Assembly: GCA_964651515.1 (NCBI GenBank)
Contig: CAZYYB010000003.1
Span: 33,642-97,641 of the forward strand
DNA length: 64,000 nucleotides
From: BOG-1184 sp964651515
Lineage (GTDB): Bacteria; Fibrobacterota; Chitinivibrionia; Chitinivibrionales; Chitinispirillaceae
Reading direction: 5' to 3'
In this document: positions 7,596 through 17,085 of the stretch, piece after piece
Layout: each line of letters opens with the position of its first letter
Numbering within the stretch: the first letter of the stretch is position 1
Translations under genes and position numbers: made by a program
Notes under the pieces: model-generated
Told to the model about the DNA's origin: nothing
Seen by the model: only the letters and a program-made list of their open reading frames with translations
The model's database searches: none

Positions 7596-8498
7596 ATGAA
7601 ACATGCAATTTTAGGGGCCGGAGCGGTCGGCGGATTGATGGGAACCGCATTGGCGTCGCTCGGAGAAGACGTCACCGTGGTCGTTCGACCGGAGAACCTT
7701 GCGGGCTATCCCGCATGTTTGACCCTGGAGCGACCGCAGGGCTCGCTGTCGGCGCCGGCCAAAGCCGTGGCGGCTCTGACGACACCGGTTGATGTGCTCT
7801 GGATCGCCACAAAAACCTATCAACTGCAAAAAGCGCTTGAGGCGGTGCACTCGCTGCCCGCCTGCGCGGTGCCGATGCTCAACGGCGTCGATCACCTTGA
7901 GATTCTGCATGCACGCTTCGGCCGTGATCGCGTGGTGCCGGCGACCATCGTGGTTGAGGCGGAGAAAATTGCTCCCGGACGATTTCTCCAGCGAACCACT
8001 TTCGTGCGGCTTACCCTGGCTGCGGGCGGCGAGCCGCTTCTGGGCGGCCTCATCGGACAGCTCTCCGATCGTGGCTTCACCGGGCAGTTTGTTCAGGACG
8101 AACGGGTTCTGCTGTGGAACAAGCTCTGCTTCCTCGCCCCCCTCGCTCTCGTGACCTCCGCATCCGGGTTGAACAAGGGAGAGATCCTCGACAACCCCGG
8201 GTGGCGACGCAAGCTGGTATCAGCGATTGACGAGGCGTGCGCCGTGGCGAGGGCGGGCGGCGCCGAAATTCACCAGCCGAGGCTCAAGGCCATTTTCGAC
8301 AGCCTCCCGCCCACGTTACGCACTTCCATGCAGAAAGACTTTGCCGCCGGGCGCCCGCTCGAAGTCGATGCTATTACCGCCCCGATTATCCGCGGCGGCG
8401 AGCGTTACGGCATCGATGTTTCCACCACGGTCGAACTTGTTGCGGCCATTCGCGCAAAGATAGCAGCTCATCAGGCACTATCGCTCATCGAAGTCTGA
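7596..8498 (+). CDS. Ketopantoate reductase (PanE/ApbA) family oxidoreductase
   Basis: 300 residues from the ATG at 7596, chosen over a GTG at 7587 because AAGGTGA lies correctly upstream. The N-terminal Rossmann domain starts HAILGAGAVGGLMGTALASLGEDVTVVVRP, the PanE NAD(P)H-binding pattern. The middle has WIATKTYQLQKAL and MLNGVDHLE, where PanE normally has KxxQ and QNG. The C-terminal helical domain (residues 170-300) includes WNKLCFLAPLALVTSASG and the SMQKDFAAGRPLEVDAI motif typical of the family. PanE reduces 2-dehydropantoate for CoA synthesis, but many paralogues act on other 2-oxo acids. With no panB/panC nearby, only family assignment is safe. Confidence 0.85.
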   Translation: MKHAILGAGAVGGLMGTALASLGEDVTVVVRPENLAGYPACLTLERPQGSLSAPAKAVAALTTPVDVLWIATKTYQLQKALEAVHSLPACAVPMLNGVDHLEILHARFGRDRVVPATIVVEAEKIAPGRFLQRTTFVRLTLAAGGEPLLGGLIGQLSDRGFTGQFVQDERVLLWNKLCFLAPLALVTSASGLNKGEILDNPGWRRKLVSAIDEACAVARAGGAEIHQPRLKAIFDSLPPTLRTSMQKDFAAGRPLEVDAITAPIIRGGERYGIDVSTTVELVAAIRAKIAAHQALSLIEV

Positions 8499-8520
8499 GA
8501 GTTCCATGAAGGGAGCCACT

Positions 8521-8994
8521 ATGAATAAGATAACCCCGTTTCTCTGGTTCAACGGCAACGCCGAAGAGGCGATGAACTTTTATGTCTCGATTTTCAAGAA
8601 TTCCAGAATCATCGGTCTCTCCCGCTACGGCGAAGCGGGGCCCGGGCCGAAGGGATCGGTCATGGGCGCAACCTTCGTTCTCGACGGCCAGGATTTTTAC
8701 GCGATAAACGGCGGCCCGCAGTTCACCTTTTCGCCTGCCATATCCTTCTTCGTGAACTGCGAAACGCAGGCCGAGGTCGACGACCTGTGGGAAAAGCTTT
8801 CCGCAGGCGGAGAAAAACTGGAATGCGGCTGGCTGCGCGATAAATTCGGCATTTCGTGGCAGATTGTTCCCACCGTTCTGACAGAAATGCTGGGCGACAG
8901 GGACCCCGCCAAGGCAAACAGGGTCATGACGGCCATGCTGAAGATGCATAAGCTCGACATCGAGGAACTGCGGCGGGCATATAACGGCGCCTGA
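8521..8994 (+). CDS. VOC family protein (3-demethylubiquinone-methyltransferase-like fold)
   Basis: 157 residues from the ATG at 8521, preceded by GAAGGGAG; it follows the PanE-like gene by 22 nt. Motifs are KITPFLWFNGNAEEAMNFYVSIFKNSRI, the GSVMGATFVLDGQDFYAINGG strand, SFFVNCETQAEVDDLWEKLSAGG and CGWLRDKFGISWQIVPTVL, ending with the family's typical VMTAMLKMHKLDIEELRRAY helix. This subfamily (PF06983-like) is often mis-annotated as a methyltransferase although it lacks a SAM-binding domain. The reaction is unknown. Confidence 0.87.
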   Translation: MNKITPFLWFNGNAEEAMNFYVSIFKNSRIIGLSRYGEAGPGPKGSVMGATFVLDGQDFYAINGGPQFTFSPAISFFVNCETQAEVDDLWEKLSAGGEKLECGWLRDKFGISWQIVPTVLTEMLGDRDPAKANRVMTAMLKMHKLDIEELRRAYNGA

Positions 8995-9003
8995 GAGGTT
9001 ACC

Positions 9004-9293
9004 ATGAGAAAGATCATCGCATTCGACATGCTGTCGGTTGACTTATGCTTTGCAGGCAGGGGCGGCGAGGTGGATTGGCATATAGTGGATCAGGAATTCA
9101 ACGCCTGCGTCATTGACATGCTGAGACATGCCGATATGCTCATTTTCGGACGGGTGCCTATGACCTGATGGCGGCATTCTGGCCGACCTCAACCGCAAAA
9201 GAAAACGACCCGATTGTCGCCGATCGGATGAACATGATGGAAAAGCTCGTTTTTTCAAAGACCCTGCAGGTCGTCGCACGGATAAACGAGCCA
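9004..9293 (+). pseudogene. Broken RibD C-terminal/dihydrofolate-reductase-like gene
   Basis: From the ATG at 9004 the frame reads MRKIIAFDMLSVDL, then a GGEVDWHIVDQEFN stretch and DMLRHADMLIFGRV, the N-terminal half of YyaP/YwjB-type RibD-C reductases, before PMT and a stop at about 9168. Shifting frame at GRV restores YDLMAAFWPTSTAKENDPIVADRMNMMEKLVFSKTLQVV, the expected continuation. After about 9293 the similarity ends, so the C-terminal third is missing. A frameshift plus a 3' truncation makes function unlikely. A single-base sequencing error could explain the shift but not the missing end. Confidence 0.75.
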
Positions 9294-9398
9294 TTTCATG
9301 ATAGCTGTGTCCTTGGAAAACCGAAGATCTTTACACGTTAGTCCGGAAAATATAAATCGGGTCACTCTCATCAAGCTTGCTACGAAAGCACGATCCCG

Positions 9399-10568
9399 CT
9401 ATTTTATGTGGATTGAATCCCGCTTCCGCTCCCCCATGCCGATCACCGCCTCGAATATCTCTCCCCTTAAACACTCCTCCTGCCTTTCCTTCATGCTCTC
9501 TTGCGCCCGTTCCCCGATCTCTTTTCTGAGGTTCTCCTCGGCATAGAGCCGCTTCATCCAGACCACCGCCTCATCGATCGACGGATCGGCCCAGACGGCC
9601 GGCTTGCCGGCCAGAAGGGTGAGGTAGACGGGCGAGGATACCGGTACGGGCGTACCGCCGACCGGGCAGGCATTGCGGTCGTTCATGAAGTCCATGGTGC
9701 CCGACCAGGCCGTGGCGATGACCGGTTTTCCCAGGAGCATCGCCTCCATGGGGCACAGGCCGAACCCTTCGCTGCGGTGAAGCGAAACGTAGACATCGCA
9801 CGAGGCGTAGAGCGAGAGCACCCCGGCGTAGGTCATCGGCTCCTCGCGAACGACGACGCGACTGTCGCCGGCAACCGATTCCCGCAGCCGGGCAAGTGCG
9901 GCCTGCGACGAGCGAGAGGGCAGGGAGTCGTTTACCTTTATGACGAGGTGCGCGTCTTCTCCCCGCGTAAAAGCGCGGTTGAACGCCTCGATCGCCGCCC
10001 AGGGGTTTTTACGGTCGAGATCGCTCGCCGCATCGAAGCCGAGGGCAAAGAGCACGCCTCTTTCAGGCAGACCGTACTTCGCCCGGTCGGGCGCAACGCC
10101 CTCCGGCAGGAAGGCGGTCTGGGGATAGTGCCGGACCATCGGTTTAGGTCCGGGCAGCGTGGCCGCAAAGGTGTGTTCTATAAAGCTGCTCGGGCAGAGC
10201 ACCAGGTCGACCTCGCGGAGTGCGGTCATCCAGGACTCCGGCAGCACGGGGAGTTCCCAGAAGGGAACGACAGCCGTGAATCCCGGCCGCTCAGGCAGCC
10301 ACGAAGGCTGGGCCTTGAAAATGGCGTCCAATGCACGGGGGTTGACATGAAAGATCGTTACCTGATGCGGCAGCCGTGTTCCATCGGGGATGCGAAGATG
10401 GTCGAAAGAGTGATCGACGCCCGATCGGCCGCCTTCGAGCGGGAGGTCGAGAACCGCGACGTCGTACCCGCGGTGCGTAAGAACGACGATCGTATTGCGT
10501 GCCGCGACCCCGATGCCGAACGGGGCGCTGGTATAGCCGACGAGATTGAAGCCGGTAGGAGAGGTCAT
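9399..10568 (-). CDS. GT4-family glycosyltransferase
   Basis: 389 residues, cytosolic, GT-B fold. The N-terminus GFNLVGYTSAPFGIGVAARNTI resembles the acceptor-side opening of GT4 mannosyltransferases. The C-terminal donor domain has the nucleotide-sugar motif SLHRSEGFGLCPMEAMLLGKPVIATAWSG, containing the family E-x7-E pair. It would transfer a sugar from an activated donor to an envelope glycan or lipid; the sugar is not predictable. Divergent from the broken gene upstream. Its start codon is 35 nt from the end of repeat copy R3, which is in the same orientation. Confidence 0.85.
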   Translation of the reverse strand: MTSPTGFNLVGYTSAPFGIGVAARNTIVVLTHRGYDVAVLDLPLEGGRSGVDHSFDHLRIPDGTRLPHQVTIFHVNPRALDAIFKAQPSWLPERPGFTAVVPFWELPVLPESWMTALREVDLVLCPSSFIEHTFAATLPGPKPMVRHYPQTAFLPEGVAPDRAKYGLPERGVLFALGFDAASDLDRKNPWAAIEAFNRAFTRGEDAHLVIKVNDSLPSRSSQAALARLRESVAGDSRVVVREEPMTYAGVLSLYASCDVYVSLHRSEGFGLCPMEAMLLGKPVIATAWSGTMDFMNDRNACPVGGTPVPVSSPVYLTLLAGKPAVWADPSIDEAVVWMKRLYAEENLRKEIGERAQESMKERQEECLRGEIFEAVIGMGERKRDSIHIK

Positions 10569-10584
10569 TTGGAGAAAATAATAT

Positions 10585-10679
10585 GAGCTTGCCGCTGCTT
10601 ATGTGGGGGAACCACCTACGGGTGCCGGTTATGAAGCACTCCTACCTCGCGCGGGTGACCCGGCTCGGCCATCCAAAAA
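10585..10679 (-). repeat. Dispersed modular repeat, copy R3 (module A' joined to a C end)
   Basis: Read on the minus strand: GGATGGCCGAGCCGGGTCAC, the rest of A' to CGGCACCCG, then an abrupt junction to TAGGTGGTTCCCCCAC and GCGGCAAGCTC. The CCCCCAC end faces the glycosyltransferase start codon (35 nt). GAGCTTGCCGCT next to GTGGGGGAACC also occurs in copy R8. Confidence 0.85.
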
Positions 10680-10696
10680 GAATTCTACTTGTTATT

Positions 10697-11602
10697 TTAT
10701 ATTCTTCGCTGAAATTCCGACTTGATAAATCTCGGGTCGTCGCGCCAGTGGGGGGTTACTTTTATATGGCAGGATACGTTAACCGGGCATGCCGCAAGCG
10801 CCCGGATATCTCTTTCCGCGCCGGTGCGAATACGGTTGATGAGGCTGCCGCCCTTGCCGATGATGATGCCCTTCTGCCCGATGGTCTCCACATGGATCAC
10901 GGCGTTTATTTCGTGGCGCCCCGGCAGCTCCTTGTAGGACTCAATCTCCACGAACACGGCATGGGGCACCTCTTCACGGGTGCAGAGAATGATGTGCTTG
11001 CGAATGAATTCGGCCGCGAAAAAGCGCATGCTGGCATCGGTAAGGGTCTCTTCATCGTAGTAACGCGGCCCCTCCTTGATGAAGGGATCGAGCGCCGCGA
11101 GAAACCGTTTGCCGTCTTCGCCGCGCGTGGCGCTTATCGTCACCGAGGGCGTCCCCTTGAGACCGGGAAACCGTGCATAGAACCGGCCGATCGTTTCCAC
11201 TTGCGAAGTGCAGATGTCCGCTTTGTTAAAAACAATCAGCTTTGGAGCCCTTGTCGCCGCAACGATCGACGCCGCAAGGCTCTCCTCCTCGCCGAACTCC
11301 CGGGAAAGATCCACGAGATAGCAGAGGCAGTCGATCCCCTCCTCGGCGGCGGCATCCTTCGCCTCGGAGAGCATCGATTCATTGAGCCGATGTGCTCCCT
11401 TATGAATCCCCGGCGTGTCGACGAAAACGATCTGTATATTCTCCCGGGTATAGACGCCGCGGAGACGCTGCCGCGTGGTTTGAGGCAGCGGCGTAGCAGG
11501 AGAGACCTCTTCGCCGAGGATAGTATTGAGCAGGGTGGATTTGCCGCAATTCGGGCGGCCGAGGAGTGCGACGAATCCCGAGCGGAATGGGCCGGAACCC
11601 AT
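10697..11602 (-). CDS. era: GTPase Era
   Basis: Essential GTPase that binds 16S rRNA and assists 30S maturation. 301 residues, the normal length. G1 is GRPNCGKST (residues 15-23, with Cys where Val is usual), switch region PQTTRQRLRGVYT, G3 DTPGIHKG, G4 NKAD, G5 SATRGE. The KH domain carries GQKGIIIGKGGSLINRI near the C-terminus. The ATG at 11602 overlaps the stop codon of the upstream PBP-like gene (TGATG), so the two are translationally coupled. Confidence 0.96.
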   Translation of the reverse strand: MGSGPFRSGFVALLGRPNCGKSTLLNTILGEEVSPATPLPQTTRQRLRGVYTRENIQIVFVDTPGIHKGAHRLNESMLSEAKDAAAEEGIDCLCYLVDLSREFGEEESLAASIVAATRAPKLIVFNKADICTSQVETIGRFYARFPGLKGTPSVTISATRGEDGKRFLAALDPFIKEGPRYYDEETLTDASMRFFAAEFIRKHIILCTREEVPHAVFVEIESYKELPGRHEINAVIHVETIGQKGIIIGKGGSLINRIRTGAERDIRALAACPVNVSCHIKVTPHWRDDPRFIKSEFQRRI

Positions 11603-13002
11603 CAGCTGTTGCTCTTAGCCGGGTGATGCACCCGATGGGAACGCACCCGCCCGGTCGGGGCCGGACGGAGAGGTTCGGTGCCGGGCGGGCAGAGAAGCTT
11701 CCTGAAAATTTCCGCCCCGATAAAATGGGAGTGCACCGTTAAATTGCCGCCGTGCGCGGTAACGACCGCAAGGGCGAGATGACCGTCGGGATCGTCCTTT
11801 TTCACGGCAAAACCGATGAACCATTCGATATTACCGAGACTGTCGACCTTGATCGAGCCGGTCTTGCCGCCGCACTCCAGAAGATCGGCGCCGTTGCATC
11901 TCTTGAGGAGCCGGAAGGTTCGCCGGGCGGTGCCCGAATCCACCACCTGGCCCATCATCGCTTTAAGTTCTGCCGCGGTACTGTCGGAGATCGGCGTTTT
12001 CCATGCCGCCGGAACGGATCGGTACAGGCACTCGCCGCCAAGGGTGGCAATGCTGTCCACAAGCCGCGGACAGGGCATAAAGCCTCCCTCGGCGACGGCA
12101 CTCGCGATGAGCGCGCCATGCAGCGGGGAGATGGAGGTCTTTCGGTTGTAGCCTGAGGCCAGTTGCGCCATTTCGTAAGTGGTATCGTCGGGAACGGTCA
12201 CCTTAGAGGTATCGGTCGGCAGTTCAAACGGGATCGCGGCGTTGAAGCCGAATCGCTCGTTATACTCTTCGAAAGTTTTCTTGCCGACCCCGTACATGCC
12301 GATGCGGCCGAATACCGGATTGATCGACTGGGCATAGGCGTCCTCGAACGGTATTTCCTTCGGGGAATTGATGTTCTTTCGAAGCTGCGACATGTAGAGG
12401 GTATGGCTCCTGCCCGTTATAGGAACCTTGGTATCCACGGTGTACCGGGCGGTCTCGATCGCCGCAGCCGCCGTGATGGTCTTGTAGATCGATGCCGCCG
12501 GGAAAACATTGCGGAGAAAGAGACGGCCGCCCACCTTCGGCGTTCCGGGTTCCTGATGCGAGGCAAACGCCAGTACGCGGCCGGTTTTGGAGTTGATGAC
12601 CGCGCACGCCCCGAATCGGGGATGATACTGGTTCATCAAACGGGTAATGAAGCTTTGAAGGCCGGTATCGAGGCTGCAATAGACGATGAGTTTTCCCCGA
12701 TCGGACGGCATGGTGTCCGTTTTGCAGGCCAGATCGACGGGGCCGCGCGCGAGAATGGCCGACACGGCGGCGAAGTCGAGCATGTTCCCTGAATTCCCGG
12801 CCTGTGCATCGGTCGTCTCACGCTGCTTTCCGGAATCGTTCCCCTGGGGCGTTCTGGGAACGGCCTGCCTGCAGCCCGCAACGGCAATGATGAGCACGAC
12901 AAAGAGTCTCACGGCATTATTGCGGGGAAAGGACAGTATACGCCCGGCGGCTTTTGCAAGGATGCCGACAGAATTGCTGGAACAACTTGGCCTATCTGAC
13001 AT
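11602..13002 (-). CDS. Penicillin-binding transpeptidase, predicted lipoprotein
   Basis: 466 residues from the ATG at 13002. A GTG at 12912 (residue 31) would give a shorter and more typical lipoprotein signal, RLFVVLIIAVAGC, with Cys44 as the lipidation site. The serine transpeptidase motifs are complete: SIYK at 171-174, SIN at 226-228 and KTGS at 380-383, as in class B PBPs. The N-terminal PBP dimerisation domain is reduced to about 100 residues, so this is shorter than FtsI or PbpA, and membrane anchoring would be by lipid rather than by a transmembrane helix. Likely role: periplasmic peptidoglycan cross-linking or D-Ala-D-Ala sensing. Coupled to era downstream. Confidence 0.82.
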   Translation of the reverse strand: MSDRPSCSSNSVGILAKAAGRILSFPRNNAVRLFVVLIIAVAGCRQAVPRTPQGNDSGKQRETTDAQAGNSGNMLDFAAVSAILARGPVDLACKTDTMPSDRGKLIVYCSLDTGLQSFITRLMNQYHPRFGACAVINSKTGRVLAFASHQEPGTPKVGGRLFLRNVFPAASIYKTITAAAAIETARYTVDTKVPITGRSHTLYMSQLRKNINSPKEIPFEDAYAQSINPVFGRIGMYGVGKKTFEEYNERFGFNAAIPFELPTDTSKVTVPDDTTYEMAQLASGYNRKTSISPLHGALIASAVAEGGFMPCPRLVDSIATLGGECLYRSVPAAWKTPISDSTAAELKAMMGQVVDSGTARRTFRLLKRCNGADLLECGGKTGSIKVDSLGNIEWFIGFAVKKDDPDGHLALAVVTAHGGNLTVHSHFIGAEIFRKLLCPPGTEPLRPAPTGRVRSHRVHHPAKSNS

Positions 13003-13175
13003 GAGCGGATTCGAACAGATATACGATTAAAGGTGCGGCGCCGCCGCTTACCCGACCGGGCGGCATTTCGGTACGCCGGGCACTTTGCTAAAATAACTGA
13101 TGCTTTTTTTTCATGCCGCAAAAACTCGGATCCCCCGCTCCCGCCTCCCGCCGGCCTTGACCTTTGACAACCTTG

Positions 13176-14768
13176 TCAAAACGTAAATGCCGTCTGCACG
13201 ATGATGTTGTTATTCGGCAGCAGGTTTCCCCGGTCGTCGCGGGTGAAACCGTACCGGGAGTCCACGATGAGGGTGGCTCCCGACGCTATAGTGAAGCCGA
13301 ACCGGTACCCATAGTACATGTCCGGCGTATGCTCGAAAAACTGGTCATAGGTGGGCTGCCCGGAAGCGTTCAGTACCGGCGCCCCGGTCGAATCGAACCG
13401 GGTGATATCGGAACCGATATTTATTTTGTAAACGTACGCTTCGAGGTTTTTCAGCCGCGGAATTTTGCTCACGATCGTGCTCCCCAGAGCGGCGCAGGCC
13501 TCAAAACGCTGGTCCTTATTCCCCCCGCCCTCCCCGGCCATGTACTGGTAATCGCCCGAAACGGTGGCGAAACTACCGAGGCTCGCTCCCAGACGGCCGA
13601 ATACCCCGTTCCGCTCCCCGCCCGGAAGAGAGTCGGCTTTGGCATAAATAGTCGGATACCGCACGAGCCGCTCATCCATATAGAACGGCCCGAAGAAGCC
13701 GGGTTCGAACCTTCCCTCGGTGTGCCGATACTCGATGGCCGCATTGAACGGCCCGGTCTTGAGCGCCAGACCCGGGGCCCCGAACCCCCAACCGGCAACA
13801 TCATCGTTCCTCATCCCGGTCTGCCCGTACAGGTCGAGCGAAAGCGGAGCGGTGGTGATGAGCGGCTGGCTGGCATCGAAGCCGTAGATGCCAAACGACC
13901 GGACGCTTCGTTCTATGGAATCTTCCACAAGGTTGGTCGCTTCCTCGGCATTCGCATCGATGCCGTTCTCAAGGAGCCAGGCGCTTACCGAGTCGTTCGG
14001 CAGAATGTGGTGCGCATAGGCGCTGCCGACAAGGCTTTGATTCGCCGTCGGCTGCCAGTCCCGCGCCGGAGCGTAGACGTTCCGGTCGAGAGCATAGGTC
14101 GCCCCCACCTGGAGTTTGTCGAAGAAGGGAATGTCCGTCAGCTTGAGCGGCCTCAGCGCAAACCGGGCGGCGCCGATCCCGCCGTCATAGTATGACCGCA
14201 GTTCGTCCGCATCGGACAGCATGAACTGGAACGAGCCGTCCAGCGAAGAGAGACGATTCAGGTTGACCTGCACGCCGAGCGGCTTCTGGTCGGGGTAGTG
14301 AAGCATATTCGTGAACCGGTCGACGATGAATCCGTAGCCGAGCGTCACGTCGGAAATCGCGCCGACCTTAACAAAAAGGGGATCATCCTCGTGCCCATAC
14401 CGGATATAACGGATTTTGCGCGTTACTGCTTCGAGCGGCTCATTTTTAAAATCCCACCCCAGGTTTGAGGGATTGCCGTTTTGATCCAGATAGAGCTCGA
14501 CATCGAAGAAAACACCGAAGCGCCAGATCGGCGCCTCGACGCCGAATGCCATTCGGGTCCACTGCTCGTTGCCCACGGTCACACTGCCGAGCGAAGCTTC
14601 GAACCCGGTGCCGCTGCCGGTACCCGTTGCGGCTGCCTCGGCAACCATGGAGGCGGTGCTGCTCCCCGTTGCGGCGGGCGGCGTTACGGCGACCGTCGGG
14701 CTTTGCGCCACTGCGCCGAGAAAACCAACCAGCACCGGGCCGATGAAGGCAAAAAACCGTGATCCCAT
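13176..14768 (-). CDS. Outer-membrane beta-barrel protein, unknown function
   Basis: 530 residues with an N-terminal hydrophobic signal (FFAFIGPVLVGFLGAVAQS), a Thr/Ala/Ser-rich linker, then long alternating amphipathic strands separated by polar turns, ending in NIIVQTAFTF. The C-terminal aromatic residue is the BAM recognition signal of barrels. I do not recognise a family. It follows the next barrel gene by 146 nt on the same strand, so it may be the last gene of the ABC-export operon or be separately transcribed. Internal features include LFVKVGAISDVTLGYGFIVD, reminiscent of porins whose strands are read against a plug. Confidence 0.7.
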   Translation of the reverse strand: MGSRFFAFIGPVLVGFLGAVAQSPTVAVTPPAATGSSTASMVAEAAATGTGSGTGFEASLGSVTVGNEQWTRMAFGVEAPIWRFGVFFDVELYLDQNGNPSNLGWDFKNEPLEAVTRKIRYIRYGHEDDPLFVKVGAISDVTLGYGFIVDRFTNMLHYPDQKPLGVQVNLNRLSSLDGSFQFMLSDADELRSYYDGGIGAARFALRPLKLTDIPFFDKLQVGATYALDRNVYAPARDWQPTANQSLVGSAYAHHILPNDSVSAWLLENGIDANAEEATNLVEDSIERSVRSFGIYGFDASQPLITTAPLSLDLYGQTGMRNDDVAGWGFGAPGLALKTGPFNAAIEYRHTEGRFEPGFFGPFYMDERLVRYPTIYAKADSLPGGERNGVFGRLGASLGSFATVSGDYQYMAGEGGGNKDQRFEACAALGSTIVSKIPRLKNLEAYVYKINIGSDITRFDSTGAPVLNASGQPTYDQFFEHTPDMYYGYRFGFTIASGATLIVDSRYGFTRDDRGNLLPNNNIIVQTAFTF

Positions 14769-14914
14769 TCCGCCCCCCCTTTGAACGCTCCAAGATGATG
14801 AGTTCTTCCGCCTTAAACCGCCGCTCGAAATGACGATTATCGCAGAACCTCGACAATAAATAATATAGCACAGAGGCGGAGGACTATTTGAGAAAATGGC
14901 CCGAGAACTCCCGC

Positions 14915-16291
14915 TTAGAATATGATCCCGGTCATCATCTGCGCCATGAGGGCATTCCCGGAGAAGGTATACTCCGTATTTTTCGGTCCGAGGAAGGCAT
15001 TGAGCGAGACGCCGAAAACGAAATTGTTCAGCGAATGGTAATTAACGCCGGTGGAAACGACGAAGCTCTTCTGCTGCAGGTTCCCGATGGCGTTGCAGGT
15101 GAGGGTCATCGGGTCGATGATAAACTGGCTTATCGAGCAGAATGCGGCGGCATAGTACTTCGAGTAGCTGTTGGGCGTATACAGGGTGGTGAGCGTCGTC
15201 GGATTCGTAAGCCACTGCATGGTCGTAGGGAGCTGCGTCGCGGAGAGTGTCCCGGCCACGAGCTCGGACAGGTACTTTCCAAGAATCGGATCGTTGAAGA
15301 TGTTGGTGCCGCTTCCCGCCCCGTTGTAGTAAAAGTTCGCATTCGCGGTAAGACGGTCCGCGACGCCGCCGAACGGAAAGGATTTCGTCAGGCTCAGGCA
15401 GATGCGCGGATACCACCCGTTTCCGAGCGTCGCGGTATCCCAGGTCGTATCGACCCTCGTGAGCGTCGGAAAGCTCGTCCCGCTGCGCAGGCTGGCCTCG
15501 CCGGCGATCTGGACATTGAAAAGCTGCGTGGTGAAATCGAACCCTCCCACCGGTTTGCGGCCCTCCTTCCCCCAGCCCGAAAACGCCATCTCGGTCCTGC
15601 CGACAAGGAATTCCGCTTTCGCCGCCACGGCGAGGCTGTCAAGTGTCGGGGCATCGTTTGCATCGATGAACGAGTAGAAGTTGAACAGGGTCTTGTACGG
15701 TATATGGATCTTGAGCCCGTAAGAGCCCTCGCGCTGGCCTTCCATCGTGAGAAAGGTCTTGTTCTCCACATTGACAAGATCGGTCGGGTTCCAGAGGTTG
15801 CACGGCCCCCATTGGAGCACCTGCCTTCCCAGCCTAAAATAGACGACCTTGTCGATATTGGCATCCACGAAGAGCTCGGGGACATCGATGACCAGTCCGC
15901 TGTCGGGCTTCCCGAAATTGCCCGGATCGAGGGAGGCGTAGGAGGGGGTCGGGACATAGGAGCACTCCAGGTCCGCGAACGCCTTGGCCCCGCCGGTAAG
16001 CCGCGCGTCGAGAAAGCTGTTGTCGACGATGCGCGTGGTGAGGGCGGCATCGTGCAGGGACTGGTTTTCGAACCAGGTGCGGCTCAGCGACGGATCGACA
16101 TAGATGTACACGTTGCCGGAAAAAGCCACGCTGTTTTTATCTTCGGCGCCGGTCTTCGCGACCTGGGTATTGACCACCTTCGAACTGTCAACAACCGAGG
16201 AGCTGTCGGCAAAGAGGGCGTTCTCGTCGACCTTCTCCTCGGCAAAGATGGATAACGGGAGAAGCAGGATAAGCGCAAAGAATTTTTTCAT
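14915..16291 (-). CDS. Outer-membrane barrel of the ABC/LolA-like operon (DUF1302-like)
   Basis: 458 residues. Signal peptide MKKFFALILLLPLSIFAEE; C-terminus ALMAQMMTGIIF ends in Phe, as outer-membrane barrels do. The segment YFRLGRQVLQWGPCNLWNPTDLVNV (around residues 150-174) resembles the conserved GRQxxxWG...NPTD strand of DUF1302/alginate-porin-like proteins. It follows the LolA-like gene by 23 nt and is evidently the outer-membrane partner of the permease pair and ATPase upstream. Inference: it is the receptor or conduit for the exported lipid or lipoprotein. Confidence 0.75.
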   Translation of the reverse strand: MKKFFALILLLPLSIFAEEKVDENALFADSSSVVDSSKVVNTQVAKTGAEDKNSVAFSGNVYIYVDPSLSRTWFENQSLHDAALTTRIVDNSFLDARLTGGAKAFADLECSYVPTPSYASLDPGNFGKPDSGLVIDVPELFVDANIDKVVYFRLGRQVLQWGPCNLWNPTDLVNVENKTFLTMEGQREGSYGLKIHIPYKTLFNFYSFIDANDAPTLDSLAVAAKAEFLVGRTEMAFSGWGKEGRKPVGGFDFTTQLFNVQIAGEASLRSGTSFPTLTRVDTTWDTATLGNGWYPRICLSLTKSFPFGGVADRLTANANFYYNGAGSGTNIFNDPILGKYLSELVAGTLSATQLPTTMQWLTNPTTLTTLYTPNSYSKYYAAAFCSISQFIIDPMTLTCNAIGNLQQKSFVVSTGVNYHSLNNFVFGVSLNAFLGPKNTEYTFSGNALMAQMMTGIIF

Positions 16292-16314
16292 CCGGATACC
16301 GTCACCCCTTTTTC

Positions 16315-17073
16315 CTAGTTACTCAGATTCTCCAGGTACGCCTTCGTAAAAATCTTGTCGTCGAGCTTGCCGGTGACGATTCCCGATATCTTGACCTCCG
16401 TCTTATTGCCCTTTTCGAATTCGTCGATGAAGATCTGCTCGATCGGAACGTATTTGCCGAGCACCTGCGTGTATTTGCGGTAGTAGGTGGTGTTCATGAG
16501 CGCTCGTGAGCTCGAAAAAGATTGCTCCTTGAGGGAGAGGCGGCTGTCCTGCCGCACCCAGACGGTGCGGTACGGGTAGGAGACGTCGGTCACCTTCGCC
16601 TTGATCTGGAAGCGCCAGACCGGGATGCTCCCAAGCTTGTCCGCCGCTATGAGCTCCCTGCCCGTCGCATCGGTTTCCCCCTGGTAGAGCTCGGTGAGCC
16701 GCCGGGTTTCGAAGTCCTCCCCCTTGGCATCCGTGCCCGCGATGCTTTCGTCGCGGTTAACATGCTGGAAGGTGCGGGTATTGACACGGTACATCCAGAA
16801 GTTATCCTCGACGCGCAGGTACCCGTTCCCCTTTTCCGACTCCGGCGCGGCGAAGGCGATGAGGAAGGCGTCGTCGCGGTCGCGCCGGTAATAGGCCATT
16901 TCGAAAAGTTTTGTCCCCTGGTCCACCTTCTGCTGCGTCATGCTGACCATGGCCCGGACATCGGTATTGATAGAGACGTTGTCCTGCATGGTTTTGAGGA
17001 TATCGCCTATCGGCGGTTGCGCATTCGCAAAGGAAACCGCCGCCAAAATCGCCGGAAACACCCATTTACGCAT
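16315..17073 (-). CDS. LolA-like outer-membrane lipoprotein-sorting family protein
   Basis: 252 residues with a signal peptide (MRKWVFPAILAAVSFANAQ). The mature sequence matches the family annotated 'outer membrane lipoprotein-sorting protein': FLIAFAAPESEKGNGYLRVEDNFWMY, the RRLTELYQG-like region and YPYRTVWVRQDSRLSLKEQ, forming an open half-barrel that carries a lipophilic cargo through the periplasm. It is encoded 12 nt after the second permease and 23 nt before the barrel protein, so it is probably the shuttle of this system. It is not the housekeeping LolA, which is shorter and lies in other contexts. Confidence 0.82.
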   Translation of the reverse strand: MRKWVFPAILAAVSFANAQPPIGDILKTMQDNVSINTDVRAMVSMTQQKVDQGTKLFEMAYYRRDRDDAFLIAFAAPESEKGNGYLRVEDNFWMYRVNTRTFQHVNRDESIAGTDAKGEDFETRRLTELYQGETDATGRELIAADKLGSIPVWRFQIKAKVTDVSYPYRTVWVRQDSRLSLKEQSFSSSRALMNTTYYRKYTQVLGKYVPIEQIFIDEFEKGNKTEVKISGIVTGKLDDKIFTKAYLENLSN

Positions 17074-17085
17074 AGTTAGTTTCCT

